Assembly: GCA_020853775.1 (NCBI GenBank)
Contig: JADYYH010000048.1
Location: forward strand, 1 to 60,649
Direction: 5' to 3'
DNA from: Nitrospira sp.
Lineage (GTDB): Bacteria; Nitrospirota; Nitrospiria; Nitrospirales; Nitrospiraceae
DNA length: 60,649 nucleotides
Of the stretch, positions 45,163 to 53,189 are shown one piece after another (the first letter of the stretch is position 1; each line of letters starts with the position of its first letter). The notes beneath the pieces are model-generated. The model had not been told where the DNA came from, searched no databases, and saw only the letters and a program-made list of their open reading frames with translations. Both the position numbers and the translations under genes were made by a program.

Positions 45163-47106
45163 TTAGCTGCCCTGCTCATCGCCGTGAGGCAGACTACCGA
45201 CGAGTGACGCCAAGCGTGCGGCGTCGTCCGCCACCACACCGGCTCCGAACAACTGTTTCACGCTGCTATAAATGCCGTCGACCGTGAGACCATACCGTTC
45301 ACGCAGCAGGTCCTGCGGCCCTTGCTCAATGTACCAATCCGGCAACCCGATGACCTTGGTGCGCAACATCAGTCCGGCGTCGGACAAAGTCTCCAACACG
45401 GCCGAACCGAAGCCACCCATCTTGCAGCCTTCTTCGACGGTGACCAGGCAACGCACGTTCTTTGCGGTCTTCAGAATGAGTTCGCTGTCCAGCGGCTTCG
45501 CAAACCGGGCGTTGACCACGGCGGCGGAAATGCCTTCCTGAGCCAGCCGTTCAGCGGCCTTCATCGCCGGCCACACCGTGACACCGATCGCGACGATCGC
45601 CACATCCGTCCCCTCGCGCAACAATTCACCCTTGCCGATGGGCAAGGCGGTAGGTTCCGGATCCATCGGCACGCCAAGGCTCACGCCGCGCGCATACCGC
45701 ACTGAGGAGGGACCATCGAAACTTACACAGGTCTTGATCATGTGCTGCAGTTCGTTCTCATCCTTGGGCGCAGCCACGACCATGTTCGGCACATGCCGGA
45801 GGAATGCAAAATCGAAGGCACCATGGTGCGTGGTGCCGTCTTCGGCCACGAGACCGCCACGGTCGATGCAGAACGTCACTGACAGATTCTGGGTGGCCAC
45901 ATCATGCACGACCTGATCGTAGGCCCGTTGCAAGAACGTGGAATACAGCGCCACGACCGGCTTCATGCCCTGCGTCGCCATACCTGCGGCAAAGGTGACA
46001 GCATGTTGCTCGGCAATACCCACGTCATAGATCCGATCCGGGAACTCTTTTTCAAACGCATTCAGACCGGTGCCTTCACACATCGCGGCGGTGATCGCCA
46101 CCACTCGCTTGTCCTGACGCGCGACCTTGATCAAGGCATCGACGGCCATGCTGGTGTAACTCGGACGCACGGCCTTTTTCGCCGGGACGCCCGTTTCACG
46201 CACAAACGGCGGGCAGGCATGGAACCAGACGGGGTTGTCCATGGCGGCCTGATATCCCAAGCCCTTTTTCGTAATCACGTGCAGGAGCACCGGCCCCTTC
46301 ATTTTCAGCACGTTTTCCAATGTCGGCAGCAGGTGTTCAAAGTTATGTCCGTCAATCGGCCCGGCATACTGGAAGCCCAATTCCTCGAACAACAGACCGG
46401 GGAGAATCGCACCCTTGGCCAACTCTTCGGCCCGGCGAGCGATCTTTTGCATTTCGGCCCCGATGTGGGGAATCTTCCGCAGAAGCTGGCCGGTTTCTTC
46501 ACGCATGCGGGCGTAGAATTCACCGGTGAATGTCCGATTCAGGTAGGCGGAAATGGCGCCGACGTTTCGGGAAATCGACATCTGATTGTCGTTGAGAACG
46601 ACAATAAAATCCTTATTCGTCCCCCCCGCGTGGTGCAAGCCTTCCAGCGTCATCCCCGCCGTCATCGCCCCGTCGCCGACGACGCAGACGACCTTATGTT
46701 TTTCGCCCCGCTGCTCGCGTGCTTCCACCATGCCAAAGGCGGCCGAGACGCCGGTGCCGGCGTGTCCGGCATTGAAGGTGTCATAGGCGCTTTCTTCGCG
46801 CTTGCAGAAGCCGCTCAACCCGCCGTATTGCCGCAAGGTGTGGAACTGTTCCCGGCGTCCGGTGAGGAGCTTGTGGGTATAGGCCTGATTGCTGGTGTCC
46901 CAGACGATTTTATCTTTCGGCGTATCCAGGAGATATTGCAATGCGACCGTCAATTCCACGACACCCAGATTGGAGGCCAGATGCCCCCCGACATTCGAAA
47001 CCACCGCGAGGATTTGCTCACGAATCTCCTGGCATAGTTCCGGAAACTGTTCAGGGGACAGTCGCTTCAAATCAGCGGGACTGTGGATATTTTTTAGCAG
47101 AGACAT
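45163..47106 (-). CDS. dxs: 1-deoxy-D-xylulose-5-phosphate synthase
   Basis: 647 residues, full family length. TPP motif GDGAMTAGMTLEGLHHAG...LNDNQMSIS, the DRGGLVAEDGTTHHGAFD motif of the pyrimidine domain, and GTGVSAAFGMVEA. It condenses pyruvate and glyceraldehyde 3-phosphate, the first step of the MEP pathway. AAGGAG lies eight bases before the ATG. Upstream gap of 181 bp holds a TTGACA but no good -10 box, so its promoter is undefined. Confidence 0.97.
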   Translation of the reverse strand: MSLLKNIHSPADLKRLSPEQFPELCQEIREQILAVVSNVGGHLASNLGVVELTVALQYLLDTPKDKIVWDTSNQAYTHKLLTGRREQFHTLRQYGGLSGFCKREESAYDTFNAGHAGTGVSAAFGMVEAREQRGEKHKVVCVVGDGAMTAGMTLEGLHHAGGTNKDFIVVLNDNQMSISRNVGAISAYLNRTFTGEFYARMREETGQLLRKIPHIGAEMQKIARRAEELAKGAILPGLLFEELGFQYAGPIDGHNFEHLLPTLENVLKMKGPVLLHVITKKGLGYQAAMDNPVWFHACPPFVRETGVPAKKAVRPSYTSMAVDALIKVARQDKRVVAITAAMCEGTGLNAFEKEFPDRIYDVGIAEQHAVTFAAGMATQGMKPVVALYSTFLQRAYDQVVHDVATQNLSVTFCIDRGGLVAEDGTTHHGAFDFAFLRHVPNMVVAAPKDENELQHMIKTCVSFDGPSSVRYARGVSLGVPMDPEPTALPIGKGELLREGTDVAIVAIGVTVWPAMKAAERLAQEGISAAVVNARFAKPLDSELILKTAKNVRCLVTVEEGCKMGGFGSAVLETLSDAGLMLRTKVIGLPDWYIEQGPQDLLRERYGLTVDGIYSSVKQLFGAGVVADDAARLASLVGSLPHGDEQGS

Positions 47107-47287
47107 TGCACAATCTCCTTGTCAAAGCATGACAATTGGACGCAGGTATTCATCTTCGTGGAAAACAATCGTCTTGAGAAGGTCGTGGCGAAGCAGCGAA
47201 AGAAGTTTCGTACAAATCGCCTCATCCTCACATATGGAAACGTCTGTGTCAAGATTCTGCTGCTCTCCAGACTCACTCGCCGTCGAC

Positions 47288-48286
47288 TTACGACCGAAAC
47301 CGGTACGTAAGGACCGTAGAAAGGGTAAAGTCGGCGGCGCTTCCGGTGATGAAGTCCAGGTTTTCGACTCCATAGACTTGCCACAGCAGCCTCGGTAGTA
47401 TCCGATAGCTCACGCCGAGCACCGACTCGGTTACCCCTTTATCCAACACACGGGTTCCTGTGCCGTGAAACGGTGGAGAGTAATAGTCGAACTGCGCCGT
47501 GATGGAAAAATTCTCCGTCCAAAGATATTCCACGGCGACCAAGCCGGTGACGACCGGTTGCAGGGCAAGTCCCGCGATCCGTCCCGTCGGAAAAATGCCG
47601 TTCACGTTGGCGTACAGAATCCAGCCGGTCGCGAAAGTCTTGTCGAGGGCCAGTCCGATGCCGGCATCCGGGTGGCCACTTCCGAATATTTGTCCGGTGT
47701 CTCCCGTCGGGGCTTTGACAGCAACACGGATCGACAATGCCGGCTGACTCGCGGTTTCTCGCAGCAGCTGGTACTTGCCATAGAATGAGATATCGCCTAA
47801 TCCGGTGGCATTCTCCGATCCCTGAAACATCGTGCGGTCGCCATTGGAGATGTTGAAGGCGTACCCGGTATCCCGCAACGCCTTCCGCGGAGGAGAGACC
47901 CCGGTGGTGCCTCGCTCCACCCCGAGAATCGCGCCTTCCATAAAGCCGCTGTACCGATGGTAGGCCGGGATTTCTGCGCCCAACTCCAATCGATCCGAGA
48001 GGCCGTATCGAAGAAACAGACCGGCGCGGACGGTCTCGAATTTCATGGTTACATCGGCCTGTTCCTCCCGAGCGCGGGCGATCGTGGCGGTATTGGCCGC
48101 TTCGAGACGGATATCGAAATCCCCCTTGCGCAACACAGCCGCCCGCTCGCCAGGCATCGCCAACACCAGCTGGTCTAGCGCTTGAAAATTTCTGACCGGG
48201 AAGGGACCAAACCCTTCCGCCCCAGCCAGAAGCGGCAGGCCGCAGGCAAGCCCGATAATGCAGAGAAGATAGACGAAATGCCGCAT
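47288..48286 (-). CDS. DUF3187-family outer-membrane protein
   Basis: 332 residues. Signal peptide (about 1-23, ending LAGA), then the family start FGPFPVRNFQALDQLVLAMPGE, and beta-strand repeats ending in YRFRS. The DUF3187 family is an uncharacterised set of outer-membrane barrels. Last gene of the shc-hpnG-mla operon, 29 bp after the Omp85-like gene, so a link to lipid export is inferred from position only. Confidence 0.75.
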   Translation of the reverse strand: MRHFVYLLCIIGLACGLPLLAGAEGFGPFPVRNFQALDQLVLAMPGERAAVLRKGDFDIRLEAANTATIARAREEQADVTMKFETVRAGLFLRYGLSDRLELGAEIPAYHRYSGFMEGAILGVERGTTGVSPPRKALRDTGYAFNISNGDRTMFQGSENATGLGDISFYGKYQLLRETASQPALSIRVAVKAPTGDTGQIFGSGHPDAGIGLALDKTFATGWILYANVNGIFPTGRIAGLALQPVVTGLVAVEYLWTENFSITAQFDYYSPPFHGTGTRVLDKGVTESVLGVSYRILPRLLWQVYGVENLDFITGSAADFTLSTVLTYRFRS

Positions 48287-48315
48287 GAGTCATACCCGGC
48301 CGTTCACTCAGGCGT

Positions 48316-49521
48316 TTAATAGGGAAAGTCCAACCCGGCGAAAATCGCTCCGCCCTCGCGGCTATATCCGTAATCCAGGCGACCGACCACGTTCGGTCGC
48401 ACAATCGCTCGAAAGCCGACGCCCGGCGTCATCCGGTAATCTTGAAAACTCACATCTTTAAAGGAGTTAAACACCTGGCCCGTATCCAGAAACGGGGCGA
48501 GTTCAAAATCCGCCGTCACCCCCGCCAGCTTGGTGCGCAGGATATGAATCCGCTCTTCGATACTGAAGGCGATCAGATGTTTGTCGATATAACGATCCAT
48601 TCCGAATCCTCGAAGATTGTTCTGTCCGCCGAGCGACGACTGTTCGAAGAACGGCACTTGCGAGCCAATCGTGGCCTGCAGATCGGCCCGGACGACCAGA
48701 ATGGCACGCTTGGATTCGCTGGGGAACAACTTTTTCACTTCGATTTCGTACCGTGAATACACGGGGTGATCGCCATTTTTGACATTTTGATTCAGCTCGG
48801 CGTAGGCCATGACGGACATGCCGTCGGTGGGCGTGATCAGGCTGTCACGGGTGTCGTAATAAAATGAGGCGCGATGCCCGACAATGATCGACTCGCCCTG
48901 TATGCCGTCGACCGTGGGAAATTGCTCGACTGAAAACGGCAGGTCCGTGGCGCCACGCTGGAGTTGTACCTGCCGGACCCGCTGCCCGACCGACACCTGC
49001 GTCACTTCATTCGCATAGAGGCCGAGCCGCCAGTAAGCACGCGCTTCTCTGGCGGTGTAGTTGGATTCATCGGCCTGCACCGTCGATTGGCCAAGCCCGA
49101 AAAATCGCGAGGTGGCATTTTTAAAGAAGGTGCCGCCGAAATTCAGAAAGTACTGCCCGTTCCCGAAGGCGGGATCGACATAGTCAAACAGCACCTTGCG
49201 TTCGATTTTCTCCGTCAACGAGGCGATCAGCTTCATCTGCCGCCCCCCCGGGTCGTACTTAAAGAGATTGAATACCGCCCGGCTGCCGACAATCGAATTC
49301 TGGATCAGCATCGGCGCCATGAGGTACTTCAATTCGCCGTCCGGATCGGAGATCAGAATCGGCGCAATCAAACCGGCGTCGTTCCCGTCGTTTTTGCTGG
49401 TGGAAACCGACGGAACAGGGAAAATTTGAGTGTCGGCCCCTGCTGGAGCCGGGGAGCTCAGGAACAGGAGTCCGGCCAGCGCCAGGAGAAGACGGATCGA
49501 CGAAAAATAATGTCGCTGCAT
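48316..49521 (-). CDS. Omp85/BamA-TamA-like surface-antigen barrel protein
   Basis: 401 residues. Signal peptide (ending PAGA), then a single-domain barrel with the bacterial surface antigen signature (SLGGQNNLRGFGMDRYIDKH, GVGFRAIVRPNVVGRLDYGYS) and a C-terminal Phe-Pro-Tyr. No POTRA repeats are evident, so this is a barrel-only member. Encoded 33 bp after mlaC; it could be the outer-membrane exit or acceptor for the Mla-type system. Confidence 0.82.
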   Translation of the reverse strand: MQRHYFSSIRLLLALAGLLFLSSPAPAGADTQIFPVPSVSTSKNDGNDAGLIAPILISDPDGELKYLMAPMLIQNSIVGSRAVFNLFKYDPGGRQMKLIASLTEKIERKVLFDYVDPAFGNGQYFLNFGGTFFKNATSRFFGLGQSTVQADESNYTAREARAYWRLGLYANEVTQVSVGQRVRQVQLQRGATDLPFSVEQFPTVDGIQGESIIVGHRASFYYDTRDSLITPTDGMSVMAYAELNQNVKNGDHPVYSRYEIEVKKLFPSESKRAILVVRADLQATIGSQVPFFEQSSLGGQNNLRGFGMDRYIDKHLIAFSIEERIHILRTKLAGVTADFELAPFLDTGQVFNSFKDVSFQDYRMTPGVGFRAIVRPNVVGRLDYGYSREGGAIFAGLDFPY

Positions 49522-49554
49522 GGCGCTCGCCGGAACGGCCGCTCTCTATGGACA

Positions 49555-50169
49555 CTACTGAGCTTTGATCTTCTCGGATTTCTTGCGGAGCTGGTCAACG
49601 AGGTCGGAATACGAGGAGGTGTGAAGGATCTTCGTAAATTGCCCGCGGTAATTGTTCACCAGACTGACGCCATCGACCACAACATCGTACACATGCCAAT
49701 CGTCACTTTTGTTCAGGAGCCGGTAGTCCATGGGAATTTCGGTTTTGCCGGACAACACCTTGGTGCGCACTTCTGCATACTCTTTCTCCGTGCGCTCATT
49801 GAGGTATTGCACACCCTCGCCCGAATAGGTCTCCACTCGATCGGCATAGGTATTGGTCAACAACGTTCGAAACAAATCGACGAACTCCTGCTTCTCTTTG
49901 TCCGACAATTGATTCCACTGCGCACCCAACGAACGCCGGGACATTTCGGAATAGTCGAATCGCGCCGCGACGACTTTCTCCAGGCGCTGCCGCCGGTCTT
50001 CATGTTTGGCCGGGGCTTTCAGTTCCTTATCGTTCAAGATCCTGAGGACCTCATCGACCGTCCCTCGGATCGATTCCGTGGCGGGACCGGCCATCACGGA
50101 CGACAGCCCGCCCACGAACAGTTGCAGCGCCAATACGACACCCACGGCCATCCATCGCCTTGCAGACAT
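49555..50169 (-). CDS. mlaC: MlaC/HpnM-like periplasmic lipid-binding protein (Ttg2/toluene-tolerance family)
   Basis: 204 residues. Signal peptide (about 1-27, ending VMAGP) and the family core: VLRILNDKELKAP, RFDYSEMSRRSLGAQWNQLSDKEKQEFVDLFRTLLTNTYADRVETY, GKTEIPMDYRLLNKSDDWHVYDVVVDGVSLVNNYRGQF. MlaC shuttles phospholipid between the membranes; the hopanoid-linked HpnM belongs to the same family, which fits the operon with shc and hpnG. ATG 50169 follows GGAGAGG; the longer frame is disfavoured. Confidence 0.9.
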   Translation of the reverse strand: MSARRWMAVGVVLALQLFVGGLSSVMAGPATESIRGTVDEVLRILNDKELKAPAKHEDRRQRLEKVVAARFDYSEMSRRSLGAQWNQLSDKEKQEFVDLFRTLLTNTYADRVETYSGEGVQYLNERTEKEYAEVRTKVLSGKTEIPMDYRLLNKSDDWHVYDVVVDGVSLVNNYRGQFTKILHTSSYSDLVDQLRKKSEKIKAQ

Positions 50170-50256
50170 TCCAACACCTCTCCTGTGAGTGGTGACCGCC
50201 TCGTCCGACCGGCCCGGTTTGAGCATTGCCCTGCTCTGACACATGTGCCGATGAGA

Positions 50257-50700
50257 TCAGTTCACCTTGCCATGTACATACTGGCTAACCAATTCCTCCA
50301 GATCAAGCCCTGACTCCGTATCACGGATTTTGTCCCCGGGCTTCAACGGATCACCACCTCCGCCCACGGAGAGCGCGAGGTACTTATCACCGATGATCCC
50401 GCGAGTTTTGATGGAGGCAATCGAGTCTGAATACAATTTCACGCCGTCCTGGATCGCCAGCGCCACGAGCGCGCGATCGCTGCTGAGGCCGATGGTGCGG
50501 ACCCGGCCGACCTCGACCCCGGCAATTTCTACCGATGCGCCAGGCTTGAGCCCTGACGCCGACGTAAACTCCGCCTCGATCGGATAATTGTGTCCGCCGA
50601 TGACCTCCAGCTTGCCCAGCTTAATCGAGAGATATCCCAGGCAGGCGATTCCCACCAGCACGAAGATTCCGACCATCAATTCCAGTTTTGCACGTTCCAT
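50257..50700 (-). CDS. mlaD: MlaD-like MCE-domain protein
   Basis: 147 residues. N-terminal transmembrane anchor (about 9-27, VGIFVLVGIACLGYLSIKL) and one MCE domain (EAEFTSASGLKPGASVEIAGVEVGRV, IKTRGIIGDKYLALS). MlaD forms a hexameric ring on the permease that passes lipid to or from MlaC. Follows mlaF by 11 bp. Confidence 0.94.
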   Translation of the reverse strand: MERAKLELMVGIFVLVGIACLGYLSIKLGKLEVIGGHNYPIEAEFTSASGLKPGASVEIAGVEVGRVRTIGLSSDRALVALAIQDGVKLYSDSIASIKTRGIIGDKYLALSVGGGGDPLKPGDKIRDTESGLDLEELVSQYVHGKVN

Positions 50701-50711
50701 AACGTCTCCTG

Positions 50712-51473
50712 TCAGCAGCCCTCAGCCGGCAACGCTTTCGGCGCGACCGTGCCTCCGACGAAAATGAACTCGCGAATCTCTTCATCGGTCGTTTTCACAA
50801 ACTCGCTCGAGGCCGCCATCTCGGCAATTCGACCATTTTTCAGCATGGCCACGTAGTCGGAAATCCCGAAAATTTCAGGAATCTCATGGCTGACCATGAC
50901 GGCGGTGAATCGAAATTGTTGCTGCATCGCCACGATCAAATCGTGAATAGACTTGGCCAGCAAGGGATCGAGTCCGGTCGTCGGCTCGTCGAACAGAATG
51001 ATCTCCGGCTCCATCACCAGTGCGCGAGCCAACCCGGCGCGTTTGCGCATGCCTCCGCTCAGTTCGGCCGGGAACTTGTGTCCCATGCCCGTCAATCCCA
51101 CCTGCTCCAGCTTTTCCTCAACCCGCCGGGTGACGACTTCGCCCTTCAAGCGAAGCTTTTCTCGCAGGGGGAAGGCGACGTTTTCAAACACCGTCATCGA
51201 ATCGAACAGCGCCGCGTTTTGAAATAACATGGCGAACTTCTTGCGGACCTCATTGAGTGCCTGGCCTTTGAGGTGCGCGATGTCTCTGCCGTCGATCAAC
51301 ACCTGTCCACGGTCCGGCTGCAGGAGGCCGATGATATGCTTGAGCAATACACTCTTTCCTGAGCCGCTCCCTCCGATGATCGTCGTCAACTTTCCCTCGG
51401 GAATGGTCAGGTCCACTCCCCGCAACACCGGCTGCTTGCCGAACGTCTTCTCCACGCCGACCAGTTTAATCAT
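50712..51473 (-). CDS. mlaF: MlaF-like ABC transporter ATPase
   Basis: 253 residues. Walker A GGSGSGKS (about 34-41), signature LSGGMRKRAGLARAL, Walker B IILFDEPTTGLD and switch His in VSHE. It powers lipid transport by the MlaE permease. A C-terminal tail (GGTVAPKALPAEGC) extends beyond the core. Order mlaE, mlaF, mlaD, mlaC in the direction of transcription. Confidence 0.95.
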   Translation of the reverse strand: MIKLVGVEKTFGKQPVLRGVDLTIPEGKLTTIIGGSGSGKSVLLKHIIGLLQPDRGQVLIDGRDIAHLKGQALNEVRKKFAMLFQNAALFDSMTVFENVAFPLREKLRLKGEVVTRRVEEKLEQVGLTGMGHKFPAELSGGMRKRAGLARALVMEPEIILFDEPTTGLDPLLAKSIHDLIVAMQQQFRFTAVMVSHEIPEIFGISDYVAMLKNGRIAEMAASSEFVKTTDEEIREFIFVGGTVAPKALPAEGC

Positions 51474-51555
51474 GGAGCCTCGTGCGGGCCGCAGATGCCC
51501 CCTGCCGTCGCAGCCGCATTCTCCTGGTGCGTTTCACGTTTCACCTTGCACGATG

Positions 51556-52323
51556 TTAGAGCAAGACCGACGTCAGAAAATAATCCCATACCAGGATCAG
51601 AACCGCCGAGAGCACCACGGCTTCGGTCGTCGCCGTTCCCAGACCTTCGGCACTGTGTTTGGTATGAAACCCTTTGTAGCAGCAGACCCAACTGATCAAT
51701 AGGCCAAAGCTGATGGATTTGAGGATGCCCCCATAGACATCCTTCCATTCCACTGCCGATTCAATCGAGCTCCAGTACGCGCCTTCATTGCCGTTCAGTA
51801 GCTGCACGCCGACGACATACCCCCCGTAAATCCCCACGACGTCGAACAGCGCCACCAATAACGGCACGGCGATCAAACTGGCCACGAGCTTGGGCCCGAT
51901 CAGATATTGCAGCGGATTGATCGCCATCGTATCCAACGCATCGATCTGTTCCGTAATCCGCATGATGCCGATTTCAGCCGTCATGGCCGACCCGGCGCGG
52001 GCCGTGACCATCAATGCGGCCAGAACGGGTCCCAATTCCCGGATGATGCTGAGCGCCACGGCGGAGCCGAGCACGGCTTCCGAACCGAATTTCCGCAGCG
52101 TGTAGTAACCCTGAAGTGCCAGGACCATGCCGGTGAAGACGGCGGTGAGCACGACCACGAATGTCGATTTGTAGCCGATGAAATTGAGCTGTTTGACGAT
52201 TTGATAGAACCTGAACGGCGGACGGGTCAACCACGCAAAGGACGAGAGGACGAACAACATCATTCGCCCCATCTGCTCCGTCAGATCGATGGTAAACCGT
52301 CCGATGCGAGCAATAGCTTCCAC
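51556..52323 (-). CDS. mlaE: MlaE-like ABC transporter permease
   Basis: 255 residues from GTG 52323, with a strong GGAGGAGAGAGG site. About six helices; family motifs GYKSTFVVVLTAVFTGMVLALQGYY, RELGPVLAALMVTARAGSAMTAEIG, EQIDALDTMAINPLQYLIGPK. The permease of the Mla/Ttg2 lipid transporter. It follows hpnG by 56 bp. A TTG start at 52383 would overlap hpnG by 4 bp. Confidence 0.95.
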   Translation of the reverse strand: MEAIARIGRFTIDLTEQMGRMMLFVLSSFAWLTRPPFRFYQIVKQLNFIGYKSTFVVVLTAVFTGMVLALQGYYTLRKFGSEAVLGSAVALSIIRELGPVLAALMVTARAGSAMTAEIGIMRITEQIDALDTMAINPLQYLIGPKLVASLIAVPLLVALFDVVGIYGGYVVGVQLLNGNEGAYWSSIESAVEWKDVYGGILKSISFGLLISWVCCYKGFHTKHSAEGLGTATTEAVVLSAVLILVWDYFLTSVLL

Positions 52324-52379
52324 GCCCTCTCTCCTCCTCTTCTCTCCCGATCCGAACGCCCGCGGCGCGTTGTTGCCGG

Positions 52380-53135
52380 TCAACCGATCCCTTCATGCAG
52401 GGCACGATCGGCACAGGCGCGATACACAGCCGTCAACTGCGCCCCGGCGACCTGACTTTGCACTCGAAGACGATTGAGCCCGATCAGGCTCGATGGATGT
52501 GCCAGACACGCGACGACACCCTTCGCCCATCCAGATGGCCTGAGAAACAGGTTGAAGTCAAGCGGCAGATTCTCATCCGCAAGATCCGACACCGTGCGCA
52601 CGATCGCAAAGGGAATCCGATGCTCTGCAGCTACCAGTCCCAAGGCGGCACTTTCCATGTCGAGGCCGATACTGCCCGCTCGTCCGGCGATCGCGCGCTT
52701 TTCCTCCGCGAGGCAAAGTACACGCGGCACCGTAACAAATCCTCCGCTTCGCATCGGCACCCCCTGCGCATGCACCGCCTGCGTCACCCACTCGACCATC
52801 GCCGGAGCGCACGGAACTGGAGGTCTCGCTGGCGCGCCGTTTTCCAGAATCGCCTCCGTCCCGATCAACACATCCCCGATGCCGGCCGGTCCCAGAGCAC
52901 AGGCAAATCCCGTGGACCACATCGCCGAGAAATGCTGCGCCGCGAGCATACGTTGAGCAATTGCCGTCGCTCGCTCGGGGCCCACTCCCATGGGAATGAT
53001 GCACCATTCGACTGACGTGTGGCGGGCCACCACGCAGCGGACTCCGCCGACGACTCGAACCTCGCTCGCGGGAAAAGCGTGCCGCACGGCGCCCAACTCC
53101 CATCGAGTGGCGACAAAAACACCGATCGTGGTCAC
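52380..53135 (-). CDS. hpnG: Hopanoid-associated nucleoside phosphorylase HpnG-like
   Basis: 251 residues. Phosphorylase/nucleosidase superfamily: GVGPERATAIAQRML, STGFACALGP, IGDVLIGTEAI and SIGLDMESAALGLVAAEHRIPFAIVRTVSDLAD, with the Glu-Ser-Ala nucleoside-site block. HpnG removes adenine from adenosylhopane to give a ribosylhopane, so it works right after HpnH. GTG 53135 was chosen for its GGGAG site; ATG 53183 would add 16 residues. It follows shc by 54 bp. Confidence 0.85.
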   Translation of the reverse strand: MTTIGVFVATRWELGAVRHAFPASEVRVVGGVRCVVARHTSVEWCIIPMGVGPERATAIAQRMLAAQHFSAMWSTGFACALGPAGIGDVLIGTEAILENGAPARPPVPCAPAMVEWVTQAVHAQGVPMRSGGFVTVPRVLCLAEEKRAIAGRAGSIGLDMESAALGLVAAEHRIPFAIVRTVSDLADENLPLDFNLFLRPSGWAKGVVACLAHPSSLIGLNRLRVQSQVAGAQLTAVYRACADRALHEGIG

Positions 53136-53189
53136 AGCGGCTCCCGATGACGGATGACAGGGGGAAATGGACTCGATGAACATCCACGG

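Noticed and set aside
47122-47373. Minus-strand frame ending upstream of dxs with an acidic helical C-terminus
   Set aside because: Its start lies within the DUF3187-like gene and no start codon with a ribosome-binding site exists in the intergenic part.
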